From positions 124,001-188,000 of the forward strand of contig CAUYLG010071387.1 of NCBI GenBank assembly GCA_963573385.1: 64,000 bases of DNA. Direction: 5' to 3'. The position numbers were made by a program, and so were the translations under genes. The DNA comes from Cacajao melanocephalus (taxonomy: Eukaryota; Chordata; Mammalia; Primates; Pitheciidae). The notes below the pieces were generated by a model. That model saw nothing but the letters and a program-made list of their open reading frames with translations. It ran no database searches and was not told the origin of the DNA. Positions 38,060 through 49,425 of the stretch are shown one piece after another; position 1 is the stretch's first letter; every line of letters begins with the position of its first letter.

Positions 38060-41000
38060 ATGGCAGGATCAAATTCACAAATAACAATATTAACCTTAAA
38101 ATGTAAATAGGCTAAATACCCCACTTAAAAGCCACAGAATTGCAAACTGGATAGTCAAGACCTAAGGTAATATATTCAAGAGACCTATCTCACATGCAAA
38201 GACATGCAGGTTCAAAATAAAAGGATGGAGGAAAATTTACCAAGCAAATGGAAAGCAGAATAAAGCATGTGTTGCAATCTTAGTTTATGACAAAACAGAC
38301 TTTAAACCAACAAAGATTTAAAAAGACAAAGAAGGGCATTACATAATGGTAAAGGGTTCAATTCAACAAGAAGAGCTAACTATCCTAAATATATATGCAC
38401 CAATATACTGCAATACAGGAGCACCAACATTCATAAAAAAGTTTTTAGAGATCTACAAAGAGGCTCAGACTCCCACATAATAATAGTGGGAGACTTTAAC
38501 ACCCCAATATCAATACTAGACCAATCATCAAGACAGAAAATTAACAAAGATTTTTAAGACTTGAACTCAGCTCTGGGTCAAGTGGACTTAATAGACATCT
38601 ACAGAATTCTTCACCCAGAAACAACAGAATATACATTCTTCTTGGTGTCACATGGCACTTACTCTAAAATTTATCACATGATTGGAAGCAAAACACTCTC
38701 AGCAAATGCAAAAGAACTGAAATCATAACAAATAGTCTCAGGCCACAGTGCAAACAAATTAGAACTCAGGATTAAGAAACTCACTCAAAACCACGTGACT
38801 ACATGGAAGTTGAACAACCTGTTCCTGAATGACTCCTGGGTAAATAATGAAACTAAGGCAGAATTCAAGAAGTTCTTTGAAACTGAGAACAAAAAGACAA
38901 TGTACCAGAATTTCACGGATGCAGCCAAAACAGTGCTAAGAGGGAAATTTATAGCACCAAATGCCAATATCCAAAAGTTAGAAAGATTTCAAATTGACAT
39001 CCCAACATCACAATGAAAAGAACTAGAAAACCAGAAGCAAAAAAACCTCAAATCTAGCAAAAGACAAGAAATAACTAAAATCAGAGTGGAACTGAAGGAG
39101 ATAGAGACACAAAAAAAAACCTTCAAAAAAATCAAGAAATCCAGGAGCTGATTTTTTGGAAAAATTAACAAAATAGATAGAGTACTAGATAGACTAATAA
39201 GGAAGAAAGGAGAGAAAAAACAATAAGAAATAATGAAGGGGATATCACCACTGACCCTGCAGAAATACAAACAACCATCAGATAACGCTGTGCACACCTC
39301 TATGCAAATTCACTAGGAAATCTAGACAAAATGGATGAAGCTTTGAACACATACACGCTCCCAAGCCTGAACTAGGAAGAAGTTGAATCCCTGAATAGAC
39401 AAATAATGAGTTCCGAAATTGAGGCAATAATAAACAGACTACTAACCAAAATAAAGCCCAAGACCAGACAGATTTACAGCTGAATTCTACCAGAGGTACA
39501 AAGAGGAGCTGGTACCATTTCTTTTGAAGCTATTCCAGACAATTAAAAAATGGAGACTTCTCCCTAACTCATTTTATGAGGCCAGCATCATCTTGATACC
39601 AAAACCTGGCAGATATACAACAAAAAAAAGAAAACTTCAGGCCAATATCCTTGATGAAAATTGGTGCAAAAATGCTCTATAAAATACTGACAAGATGAAT
39701 AAAGCAGCACATCAAAAAGCTTGTCCACCATATCAAATCAGCTGCATCTTCCAGATGCAAAACTGGTTCAACATATGCAAATCAATAAACTTAATTCATC
39801 ACATAAACAGAACTAAAGATGAAAACCACGTGATTATCTCAATAGATGCAGAAAAGGTCTTTGATAAAGTTTAACACCTTTTCATGTTAAAAACTCTCAA
39901 TAAACTAGGTATTGAAGGAACATACCTCAGAATTATAAGAGCCATTTATACCAAACACACAGCTAATACCATACTGAATGGGCAAAAGCTGAAAGCATTC
40001 CCCTTGAAAAGTGGCACAAGACAAAGATGCCCTCTCTCACTGCTCCTATTCCACATATTGTTGGAAGTTCTGGCCAGGGAATCAGGCAAAAGAATGAAAT
40101 AAAAAATATTCAAATAGGAAGAGAGGAAGTCAAATTGTCTTTGTTTGCAGATGACAAGATCCTAAATCTAGAAAACCCCATTGTCTCAGCCCAAAATCTT
40201 CTTTAGCCAGTAAGCAACTTCATCAATGTCTCAGGATACAAAATCAATGTGCAAAAATCACAAGTATTCCTAAACACCAACAACAGACAAGCAGAGAGCC
40301 AAATCTTGAATAAACTCTCATTCACAATTGCTACAAAGAGAACAAAATACCTAGGAATACAGCCAACAAGGAAAGTGAAGGACCTCTTCAAGAAGAACTA
40401 CAAACCTCTGCTTAAGGAAACCATAGAGGACACGAACAGATGAAAAAACATTCCATGCTCATGAGTAGGAAGAATCAATATAGTGAAAATGGCCATACTG
40501 CTCAAAGTAATTCATAGATTCAGTGCTATTCCCATTGAACAACTATTGGCGTTCTTCATAGAATTAGAAAAAACTATTTTAAAATTCATATGGAACCAAA
40601 AAAAGAGCACAGATATCTAGGACAATCCTAAGCTGGAGGTATCATGTTACCTGACTTCAAACTACAGTAACCAAAACATCATGGTGCTGGTATAAAAACA
40701 GACACATCAACCAATGAAACAGAACAGAAAAGTCAGAGATAAGACCACAAATCTACAACCATCTGACCTTTGACAAACCTGACAAAAGCAAGCAGTGGGG
40801 AAAGTATTCCCTATTTAAAAAATGATGATAGAACTGGCTAGCCATATGCAGAAAATTAAAACTGGACCCCTTCCTTACACCTTATACAAAAATCAACTCA
40901 AGATGGATTAAAGATTTAAATATAAAACCCAAAACTATAAAAACTCTAGAAGAAAATTTTGCCAATACCATTCAGGACATAGGCATAGGCAAAGATTTTA

Positions 41001-41815
41001 TGATGAAGATGTTAAAAGCAATTGCAACAAAAGTAAAACTTGATGAATGAGATCTAATTAAACTAAAAAACTTCTGCAAGCAAAAGAAACTATTATCAGA
41101 GTGAACAGACAACCTACATAATGGGAGAAACAAATTGCAATCTAGCCATCTGACAAAGATCTAATATCAAGAGTTTACAAGGAACCTAAACAAATCTGCA
41201 ACAAAAAAAAAACAAACAACCCCATTAAAAAGTGGCAAAAGACATTAACAGACACTTCTCAAAAGAAGACATTTATGTAGCCAGGAAACATGAAAAAAAG
41301 TCAACGTCACTGAGCATTAGAGAAATGCAAATCAAAATCACAATGAGATACTATTTCATGCCAGTCAGAATGGCGATTATTAAAAAGTCAAGAAACAACA
41401 GATGCTGGCAAGGCTGTGAAGAAATAGGAATGCTTTTACACTGTTGGTGGAAATGTAAATTAGTTCAACCATTGTGCAAGACAGTGTGGTGATTCCTCAA
41501 AGACTTAGACCCAGAAATACTATCATTTGACCCAGCAATCCCATTACTGTGTATATATCCAAAGAAATAGAAATCATTCTGTTACAAAGATACATGTATG
41601 CATATGTTCATTGAGCACTATTTACAGTAAGAAAGACATGGAATTAACCCAAATGCCCATCAGTGATATACTGGATAAAGAAAATGAGATACATATACAC
41701 CATGGAATACTATGCAACCATAATAAAGAATGAGATCATATCCTTTGCAGAAATATGCATGGAGTTGGAAGACATTATTCTCAACAAACTAATGCAGGAA
41801 CAGAAAACATAGACA
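38060..41815 (+). pseudogene. LINE-1 ORF2 remnant (endonuclease/reverse transcriptase)
   Basis: Starts at ATGGCAGGATCAAATTC, 70 bp after the ORF1 end, as in intact L1. A one-base insertion and a TAG occur within the first 40 codons. Endonuclease traces include 'agtgggagactttaacaccc' (38488). In the RT domain the catalytic signature is still readable as LFADD at 40141-40155. The C-terminal cysteine region persists as 'actgttggtggaaatgtaaa'. Open stretches of 60-90 codons are separated by stops and frameshifts. Inactive relic. Confidence 0.88.
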
Positions 41816-42013
41816 CAGGGAGGGGAACAACACACACTGGAGCCTGTCAGGGGCAGGGAGGAGAGAGCATCAGGAAAAATAGCTAATGCATGCTGGGCTT
41901 AATACTTAGGTGATGGGTTGATAGGTGTGGCAAACAACCATGACACACATTTACCTGTGTAACAAACCTGCACGTCCTGCACATGTACCTCAGAACTTAA
42001 AATAAAAATACAA

Positions 42014-42376
42014 GAAAATAGGAAACTGGTTCTATTCCATCCAAGAGACGACCTCGTGTGTAGCTGGGTACAGAGAAGAAATGTTAAACAACTACCTTTT
42101 AAAATACACAGCAGTAAGCAGATTCAAGATATATTTTAAAGGTAGTTAATAGGATTTATTGATGTAATGTGGGTAGGGAGGGAAAAAGAGGGACCAACCC
42201 AGACTCCTAGTCTGATGACTTTAGTATCTGGTTAAAAGTGGGCACTGTTGGTTGAAATGAATAAAATGGTAAGAGAGATCACTACTAAGAGTTTCAGTAA
42301 TCAGTGGGTTTATTTATTGTAGATAGGCTGACTTTGAGATATCTATCGCACAACTAGGAGGAAAGAATCCAAAGGT
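42014..42376 (-). mobile_element. L2 LINE, inverted, middle part (resumes after L1PA)
   Basis: Continues the L2 at 36040-36685 in the correct antisense order: 'agattcaagatatattttaa', 'taggatttattgatgtaatg', 'gactcctagtctgatgac' and 'gctgactttgagatatctat'. Read on the minus strand this is the ORF2 RT C-terminal side, where L2/CR1-clade proteins carry a NLGVILD-like motif. Decayed, non-coding. Confidence 0.78.
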
Positions 42377-42656
42377 AATTAAGGGATGACTAATGTGTAC
42401 AAAAATATAGTCAGATAGACTGAATACAATCTAGTACTTGATAGCACAACAGAGCAATTACAGTCAACAAAAATGTATTGCATATTTAAAAATAACTAAA
42501 AGAGTAAACTGAAATGTTCATAACACAAAGAAATGATAGATGCTTGAGGTGACGAATACCTCATTTACTCTAATATAATTATGCATTGTATGCCGGTATC
42601 AAAATATCTCATGAACCCATAAAAATTAAAATTTAAAAATAAATTAATAAATAGAC
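42377..42656 (+). mobile_element. L1PB/L1MA-class LINE 3' UTR fragment
   Basis: 5'-truncated tail: 'gtacttgatagcacaacaga', 'taaaaataactaaaagagta' and 'caaaatatctcatgaaccca', then an A-rich tail. It is the same UTR type as at 22260-22525. It interrupts the L2. A 30-bp-period imperfect repeat (atagacggtagtt and atagaaggtagtt, 42651 and 42681) lies at its 3' junction. Confidence 0.85.
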
Positions 42657-43320
42657 GGTAGTTAAATATGTGTAAAATAAATAGAAGGTAGTTGAATTTG
42701 TATCTTCATCTCAGACTATAAGTCTGTAAGAGAGTGAAGATAAGAGCATCCAGGACTGAAATCCAAGAAACCCCGCATTGGGAGACAGAGCAGGAGGAGC
42801 CCAAAGAAGAGGCTTATAAGGATGGTGCAGTGAAGTAACAAGGAAACCAGAAGATGCTTTTGTCAAAAGAACCAAGAAAAATGCATAATTCAAGAGGAGA
42901 CCAAATGCTGAAATGCTGAGTAAGATGGACATAGGGAAGAACTTCTTTAATATGGAAGTCATCCGTGAGACCATTTCAGCAGTGATGTGGGGGAAGCCAA
43001 AAGTGGGCATGTTGATAGGGCTGAAAATGAAGAACAGGACCCAAAGCCAATATGGCCATGAAAGGAAATTGAGAAAAATTGGGCAGTTGCTAGATGGGGG
43101 CTAATGACTAGTAGGAGTGTTTTATTTGTCTTTTATTGGAAGGAGTGGGGAGATATTAGTGCTTGATTGTGTGCTGGTGGAAGAGATTCAAGAAAGACCG
43201 GAGAAAGGCTGCTGATGCAGGAGAAAGAGGGCCAACTAAGGAGGCAAAGTCCTTAGGACATAGGAGGGCTGGGGGACCGGAGCACTTGTTACTATGAAGA
43301 AGCTCTTATTGTTTTAACTG
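42657..43320 (-). mobile_element. L2 LINE, inverted, 5'-ward part of ORF2
   Basis: Third piece of the same L2: 'taagagcatccaggactgaa', 'ggaaaccagaagatgctttt', 'ggaagtcatccgtgagacca', 'tcagcagtgatgtggggga' and 'gctgctgatgcaggagaaag' follow the antisense L2 order through the RT region. The short frames on both strands (42711-43104) are relics of this. Confidence 0.75.
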
Positions 43321-44319
43321 TTTTTCAGCAAGCCTGATCTAGGTTCTTCAAGAGAAATAATCACAACCAAATTGCCCTGCAGTCACAAAATAAAAACAAA
43401 ACAAAATAATGACATTAGTATGAGGATTTTTTTTTAAATTTAAAGGACCGAAAATGGCTACAGAGGTGCATGCATAATGCAAAATGTTAAAACGAGGGCA
43501 TAATAGGAAGAACTAGTAATAAAATAAATGAGTTGGGTTTTGAAGATAATCATTTCGAAAACTGAGTTAACAGAAAGAAGTGCCTGGAAATGAGAATAAA
43601 ATTTGGGCTAAAGTCTCTGTCCATTGAAGCAAAAAACAAATTTAATATATCAAATAATAAAAAGGAGTGTCATTAAAAAAGACTCTAAAAAATTAGGCAA
43701 TACGTTTATTATGACAGATTTCTAAAAAAATGTATCAATGTTATGGAAGAACATAGCGGCTAGTGTCTTCCATGGAATTTTATAAAGTACCCAAAGATAA
43801 TTCTTAAGGGGCCATTTCTCAAACTGATTATCAAAAAGAAAAATTTGAAGACCCAATTTTATAATAACTTAAGTTTCCGAATACATTTCTGTGAGGAGCT
43901 AACCCTCTCTCATTGAGTTATTGATCAGGAGGCAATCTGGTGATTAAAAGAAAAAAGCATCACACAACTCCCGAGAAAGAAACAGCTTTTCTGCTTCTTT
44001 CCCCTGTCCGTCTGTCTTTTATCTCTGTCTCTATTTGTGTTTTAATTGTTGAGGGATAGCCAGATACGGAGAGACAGAGGTAGAGATCGACAGTGACCAG
44101 ATGTGCAAGTCCCGGTCTAAATGTGAGCCCCGCAAGCATAGCCATGTCCCCATGGAAAGGAGTATTCTGGGATGGGACCTACTGGAACTGTTCGACTTGG
44201 AAACCAGCTTCCAGTCACCCCTAGTATCTAGGGAAAGAGGTCATAATTGTGTTCACTAGGCAATGAGGAAACGATGGAATCTTCTTGAGCATGAGGATAA
44301 TGAGGTGAAAATACTTTAG
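43321..44319. other. Unassigned sequence
   Basis: No repeat recognised. An A-rich stretch spans about 43620-43740. A G/C-richer part lies at 43980-44260. Confidence 0.4.
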
Positions 44320-44490
44320 ACATGTTAGTCTGGTTTACTCTTCACCTTGAACTGGAAGGAGGAGGAAGCAGAGGCAGTGTGGCTGCTTAGGCTGCAAGCA
44401 CAGTAATCCAGGAATGTGCAAGAATCAGGATATGGCGGTGGCTTCAGGGATAATGAGGGGGAATATCTGAGAAGGTAGGGTTTCATGTAC
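44320..44490 (-). mobile_element. L2 LINE fragment, inverted (separate copy)
   Basis: 'ggctgcttaggctgcaagca', 'cagtaatccaggaatgtgca' and 'ggatatggcggtggcttcag' match antisense L2 near the ORF2 C-terminus (aggaggctattgcaatagtc-type motif). Since L2 order restarts here, this is a second copy. Confidence 0.5.
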
Positions 44491-45167
44491 AAAACAAAAA
44501 ATTCTGTTGATTGAGCAAGTCTAGTAGGTAAATGTAATTCCTTGGACAAAGGTATGTGTCCTGGGAGAACCTCTTATCATCAAAAGAAAAGCTGGTGTAA
44601 GGAAAAGCAGGTTACATATTCCTGTGGGAAGCTAAGATTGTTTTGCTAGTTTCCTTTCACCTTTGAAGACTTTCTAATGATCTGCTACATCAAAAAGGCT
44701 GACCTTTGTGATTAAAAAAAGTTAAATAGTCCTTCCTCATTCAATTCTGCCTGTGGTGTCACTCCCTTGAATAGCTAAAAGACAATTTAATCTGTTTTGG
44801 TTAATTAATTCAGGTTCAAAACACAAGGTGCAGTTGCTGCTCTCAGTTAGTAAATCAGATAGACCATGAGCTGTAGGTTCTATTCTCTGTCCAGGTGTAT
44901 TAGAATGTACAAAAATGGATATTTACAGGCACTCATTTGAACACCTAATTGCCAAGGTAGTTTCTCTTGATATAAAAGGCAATTTAAAGCTAACTATACC
45001 TGGCCTAAATTTAATGAATTTGAGGTCCTAGTTTCCCAAAGAAGGAATCAAACACATCAGCTACAAAACTTATACTTGAACAGATAAAGACATTTTTTTT
45101 TCATTTGACATTTAGTGAAATCAAGAAAAGGTAATATTGGTGCATTCAAATAGGTCCCTAGCTATTC
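44491..45167. other. Unassigned repeat-poor sequence
   Basis: No repeat, exon or promoter recognised. Confidence 0.4.
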
Positions 45168-45262
45168 AAATGATGATGATGGAGGCGATGAAGATGACAA
45201 GAACAACGGTGATGGTGACGATCATCGTGATGATGGTAGCAGTGTTAATGACGGATTTCAGA
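45168..45262 (+). repeat. Degenerate GAT/GGT trinucleotide repeat
   Basis: A run of GATGATGAT-like triplets with substitutions (GGC, GAA, AAC, CAT). At least two plus-strand frames stay open, one acidic and one Met/Val/Thr-rich, purely because the repeat has period three. Treated as an old simple repeat. Confidence 0.8.
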
Positions 45263-45359
45263 GTGATAGACTGTAAGATTTAGGAATCCAGCAATGTTTA
45301 ACAAATTGTATTGTCAGCAGTGACTCACATTAATGGAGTCATTGTCAGAAAATTGCATA

Positions 45360-46250
45360 TAATTCCTGTTATTGCAAGTCCTCGGGATAATATGGCTGTT
45401 CTGCTAGGAGATTTAGAAGCTGCGTGCCCTGTGTAATTTTGGAAATTGCTCTGATATTGCTCCTGTGGATACAGAGCTCAGAGCAGGCCCATTACGCATG
45501 CAGCCACATAAACCTGGACAGCGCCTGTCCACCTCCTCTGGACAGCGCCCTTTGAGAGAGTCACCTGTCTGATTGTCAGCCCAGGCTAGCTCTTGTCCTC
45601 TAACAATAAATCATCTCATCTATTTAGTAGACGCACGTCTCTTGCCTGCATTTAATAGTGCAAAAGGAGTAACGTGTTCATTTCACTCTAATTATGCTTT
45701 AGAAAATTGTCCCACTTCAAAATTATAATGTAAAAAATTACCTGCCACCAGGTCTTTAGAAGGAGAACTGGTCAACCCTCACAGGCTGCCTGACTTCTTT
45801 CAAATGCCAGCACCAGGCTCTCTGGCTCTGCTCATCATACACTGGGCTATGGCCGTCTCTTAAAATCTTTTTTTCTTTCTTTCTTTCTCAGATAGTATCT
45901 CCCTTCAGATAAATTCTGGTTGCAATATTTTACTATTTTTAATCTTCCAGGATGGAAGCGGTAATGTCCTTCTCCCTGTCCTTCACACCGATTTGTCTTT
46001 GCTTCTCATTATACAGAGTCTGCTTAAGTCGTGGTGCCTGCTGCCAGTTCTATTAAACTGCAGAGGGAACTGCCAGGTCACAATTTATGCTGCAATATCA
46101 TAAAATTAACTTTCATGCAGAAATCCTTTACCCCCTCTTTTATTCATTTTTATGCTTAAGAAATCCTGATGATTTCTGTTAGAAGGATTAGTTGTCTTCC
46201 TCCTTGGAATTGACAAGTTGGGTAGAATTTTGGTTTTAAGAGCAAAAGAA
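45360..46250. promoter_or_regulatory. Repeat-poor, regulatory-looking segment
   Basis: Less AT-rich than the surroundings and without recognised transposons. It contains the REST-type half-sites below, an AACAATAAA SOX-like site near 45603, E-box and TAATTA motifs, and a short (TTTC)n at 45871-45891. It is a candidate distal enhancer or silencer, by inference only. Confidence 0.35.
45499..45549 (+). promoter_or_regulatory. Two REST (RE1) right half-sites, one with spaced left half
   Basis: GGACAGCGCC, identical to the right half of the RE1/NRSE consensus, occurs twice at 45516-45525 and 45540-45549. TGCAGCCAC at 45499-45507 matches the left half TTCAGCACC at six of nine positions, with an 8-bp gap. 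That lies within the extra-spaced RE1 class known to bind REST. The first copy also forms a GGACAG/CTGTCC inverted repeat. Confidence 0.4.
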
Positions 46251-47688
46251 AATAGAATAAAAGCTCAACTCAAAATTTCTTCCTAATGATTACAAAATTC
46301 TTCCTGCTTTGTTACACTAAATTTAAAGTGCAAATGCCTGCTGTGGTGCTGGGAGGTGGGGGGTGAAAAACTTAAGTGGAAAATGACTGTCTTTTAGCCA
46401 ATCTGCAATGGAAGATGTCCAGGCCTCGTATGAGCCCGGCCTGCTCCCTGCTACTCCTCTGGGACCTAGCAGAGGTCATTCTCTCATTAACTGGGATGGG
46501 ACGCTGTGCTCCTATTTCCTGTTATACCTGGAAGAATCTGTGCTGAATGGGATATGTTCTTTCCTTCAGTCCCCTCTTATGGCAGCCAGCAGGCTTAAAG
46601 CTGAAAATGTAGCTAACAGGGTGTAGGCCTTGAACTCCATGTGAACCTCAGGATGTCTCCATGGATACTCAAAAGGGCCAAAATCTTTCATAGCATTTGA
46701 AGAGTGAAAAATGGCAGGGCCAGGATTTTACTTTTCCTACCTGAATCTTTCAGTTTGTCCCTTAAAGAATTACACTGAAACTCTCTCCTCCTATTTTCCT
46801 TTTCATTTTAATGAAATAAAACATTATCTTCCTGGGTACAAGACATAATTTTCCGTTCTTAGCATTAAAGGGCTTTCAAGAAAGAAAATCCTTGTTTTTT
46901 AATATTGTAGATATCAGTGAAAAGAAAATGATACTTGTTCTTAGAACCAACAATAATATCTCAAACTTAGAGTCGCTTTCCTATTATGAGTAAACAAACA
47001 AAAAAAAGGTATCACTTAATCTCACAAATTTTTGTACAGGCCATTCTAGAATAAGAAAATGTAATCTAAAATATCCTCTTCACTGTCAGCACTTATTTCT
47101 TTCTAATACAAGAAGAATGTTCTATGTTGAAGGATGACTGTCACAAAACTGATATATTTCCATATATTGTTCTATTTATTTTTTCTCTGAATTTTGTGAG
47201 GAGAATATTTACATATAAAAATACTATTGTTACAGCTATAAATGTTTCACATTAAAGGCTGACTTAATAAGCAAACCTTTCATTACTTGAGGTCTAAAAA
47301 CTGTGGCTGGAAGTGATGCAATTACTCACCTGCTTAGAAGGGAGTATGCTGCAATGCTGCGAACAAGACACATTAAACATTTACCCTGTAACAAAAAAAG
47401 ACCAGTTCTTTTGGACACTAATCATATAACTGTTCTAATTAGCATAATACCACATTTAGCCAATATCTGCTGGGCTTCCATTCCTAGTTAATGTATAAAA
47501 GAGTGCAAAGTAAACCAACTATGAAGGGAATAAGTATAATGTCAATAAGCATACAAAATACCAGCACTTATCCGCTAAGTATATGACCCTCCACTTAAAC
47601 ATTGCAAGTATGCATTGTGTAGAGTTCTCAAATGGAATTTCTTGAAGAAATCTTGTGCCAATCTTACCAATTAGACAAATGTGTCCTT
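46251..47688. other. Unassigned repeat-poor sequence
   Basis: No repeat recognised. A 72-codon frame (46408-46626) sits in a G/C-richer patch. It lacks clear splice sites or a promoter and is not called. Confidence 0.4.
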
Positions 47689-47816
47689 GAGATGGGTTTT
47701 CTTTAATTTTTTTTCTATTCTTTTGTATTTGCTGAGGAGTGATTTACTTCCAATTACAGAAAATTAACAAGGATATCCAGGACTTGAATGCAGATCTGGA
47801 CCAAGAGATGGGTTTT
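47689..47816 (-). mobile_element. Tiny twin-primed L1 insertion (104 bp) with 12-bp target duplication
   Basis: The perfect direct repeat gagatgggtttt (47689-47700 and 47805-47816) encloses 104 bp. After a T-rich stretch comes antisense L1 ORF2 ('ttgctgaggagtgatttact'), then a switch to sense L1 ORF2 ('aattaacaaggatatccagg', 'ctggaccaa'). In intact L1 the sense piece lies about 140 bp upstream of the antisense piece. This is exactly the inverted-5' arrangement made by twin priming. The join shares a few bases of microhomology. Confidence 0.8.
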
Positions 47817-48994
47817 GATCTAACAGAGTCTGCAAAAAATTTTTATTTCCACTGGGTGGCATGACTGAAGCTATTGAAAAACAGATGTAGGTAATATCTC
47901 ATTAATTTAACTAAGTGTTTCTGAACAGGCTCCAAATCTGGTGTGAATTACAAAGACTCTATTGCAGTTTGAAGCCAGAAAACAAATATGTTTTCTGCCA
48001 AATGCACTTAAGTAGTTAGCAAATTGCCAGTCATTTAAATTACAGATTCATGCTAAATTTATCCATTCCTTTAATATAATGAAGATAGCATGGGTACCTG
48101 AGGATGTACTGCAGAAGCAACGTGAGCCTTCTCCCATGCACCAACTGTGCTGCAGCCACAGGCTATAACTGTGTTATCTTGGGGCAAAGAGGCAACCAAG
48201 CCATTAAACAAAAACAAGCTGAGCTCATTTTTAATTCTGAATAATAATTGCTCATTGCACAAGAAATTTGTCTTTATCTGAGCTCCATATGTATATCTTG
48301 ACAATTTAAGGAGATTATGAACTTAAATTCAGAAAATATAAATGTACCCGATGTATGCGTGTGCATGCGTGTATGTGTGTATCTTGTAAACATAGTCTTG
48401 CCTAGTTCTTGCCTTTCCTTTTCTTGCACATAAGTCCTTTCTTATGCTATTTCTGTGGCTTAGAATGGGTGCCTTTCCTCCAGTCAAAAATCTCACTAGT
48501 TCTTGAAGCTTTTGAGAGTTTCGTGAAGGTTTTCAGATACTCCAGGCCCATCAAATCATTCCTAATTAGAAACTCCAGAGTCTACTGTATGCACCTCTCC
48601 TAGAGAGAGCAGATTTCATACTGCTTTGTAACAAAGTTACCTTAATTTACACATCTACTTTCATAAATACATAGTCCATCCATAGAAGACAAGATGCAAA
48701 ACTTACTCTTCGTATTTTCAAGAGTGCCAAAATAATGACTTACATTATGTTTGGCACAAATGATATGCTTCTTAGAATTAAACTATTAAATTCTGGTTAT
48801 TTTTCATGTGAATAAATAACAATTAATAAATCCACTCAAGACTTTTGCATTATTAAGACTTGTAACATCAGGACTCCCTACTTATACAAGGTCTATCTTA
48901 ATCATATTCATGAATGACAAAGGTGTGTTTCTTCAGACTGATTGACTTCAGTGAAATGCATGACTTGTAAACATGCATACACGCTATCTTTTCC
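47817..48994. other. Unassigned sequence
   Basis: Nothing recognised apart from a TG-rich patch near 48355-48382. Confidence 0.4.
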
Positions 48995-49231
48995 CTGTGC
49001 ACAGCATGGTGGAAGGGCATCGTGCAGTGAGGACACACACAGAGAAAGAAAATTGGCCTGAACTCACCCCAGGATAACTGACTGACTCCCAAGATAATGC
49101 CATTTAGTCCATTCATGAAAGCTCTGCCCTTAGGATTTATTACTTCTTAAAGTTCCCACCTCTTAATACCATCACAATAGCAATTCCATTTTAACATAAG
49201 CTTTGGAAGGGACGTTCAAATCATAGCAACT
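48995..49231 (-). mobile_element. MaLR (MLT1/MST) LTR fragment, inverted
   Basis: Antisense LTR part: 'gcatggtggaagggcatcgt', 'tagtccattcatgaaagctc', 'tcccacctcttaataccatc' and 'ggaagggacgttcaaatcat', then agcaac. It lacks the region that would precede 48995 (LTR 3' portion). Confidence 0.72.
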
Positions 49232-49329
49232 TATTTTAAACATTAACTCAGAAATTAGAGCGGCCAACAGCAACACAGTCTGAGTTTGCTCATTGGCAGC
49301 TTTGGTGGGTGTCTTGTGAGACAGGTGAG

Positions 49330-49425
49330 TGTCTGTCTCACAATCTGCTGAGTGGTCTCCAGAATGTCACTTATTCTCTTTGGGCTTTAATTTCTTTGAA
49401 TATTTTGACACTATGATGATTCATC
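49330..49425 (+). mobile_element. Possible MIR fragment
   Basis: 'gaatgtcacttattctcttt' followed by 'gggctttaatttctttg' resembles the MIR middle (aagtcacttaacctctctga, then gcctcagtttcctc). Short and weak. Confidence 0.35.

Larger units (their letters stand above)
36686..42013 (+). mobile_element. L1PA-type LINE-1, 5.3 kb, inactive
   Basis: Sense-oriented LINE-1 consisting of about 300 bp of 5' UTR, degraded ORF1 and ORF2, and a 3' UTR ending 'tgtaacaaacctgcacgtcc', 'tgcacatgtacctcagaac' and an A-rich tail. The 3' UTR is L1PA-like; the 5' UTR and ORF1 wording fits the older L1PA groups. The flanks gaaaataatacactgg (36670-36685) and gaaaataggaaactgg (42014-42029) match at 13 of 16 positions and are the decayed target-site duplication. 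The element is 5'-truncated within the UTR and has a small deletion at the ORF2/3' UTR junction, where the usual stretch about expressing strain orientation (CATGTTCTCACTCAT-type) is gone. Retrotransposition-incompetent. Confidence 0.93.

Noticed and set aside
45176..45288. Small Met/Val-rich or acidic open frames
   Set aside because: Produced by the period-three GAT repeat, which keeps more than one frame open.
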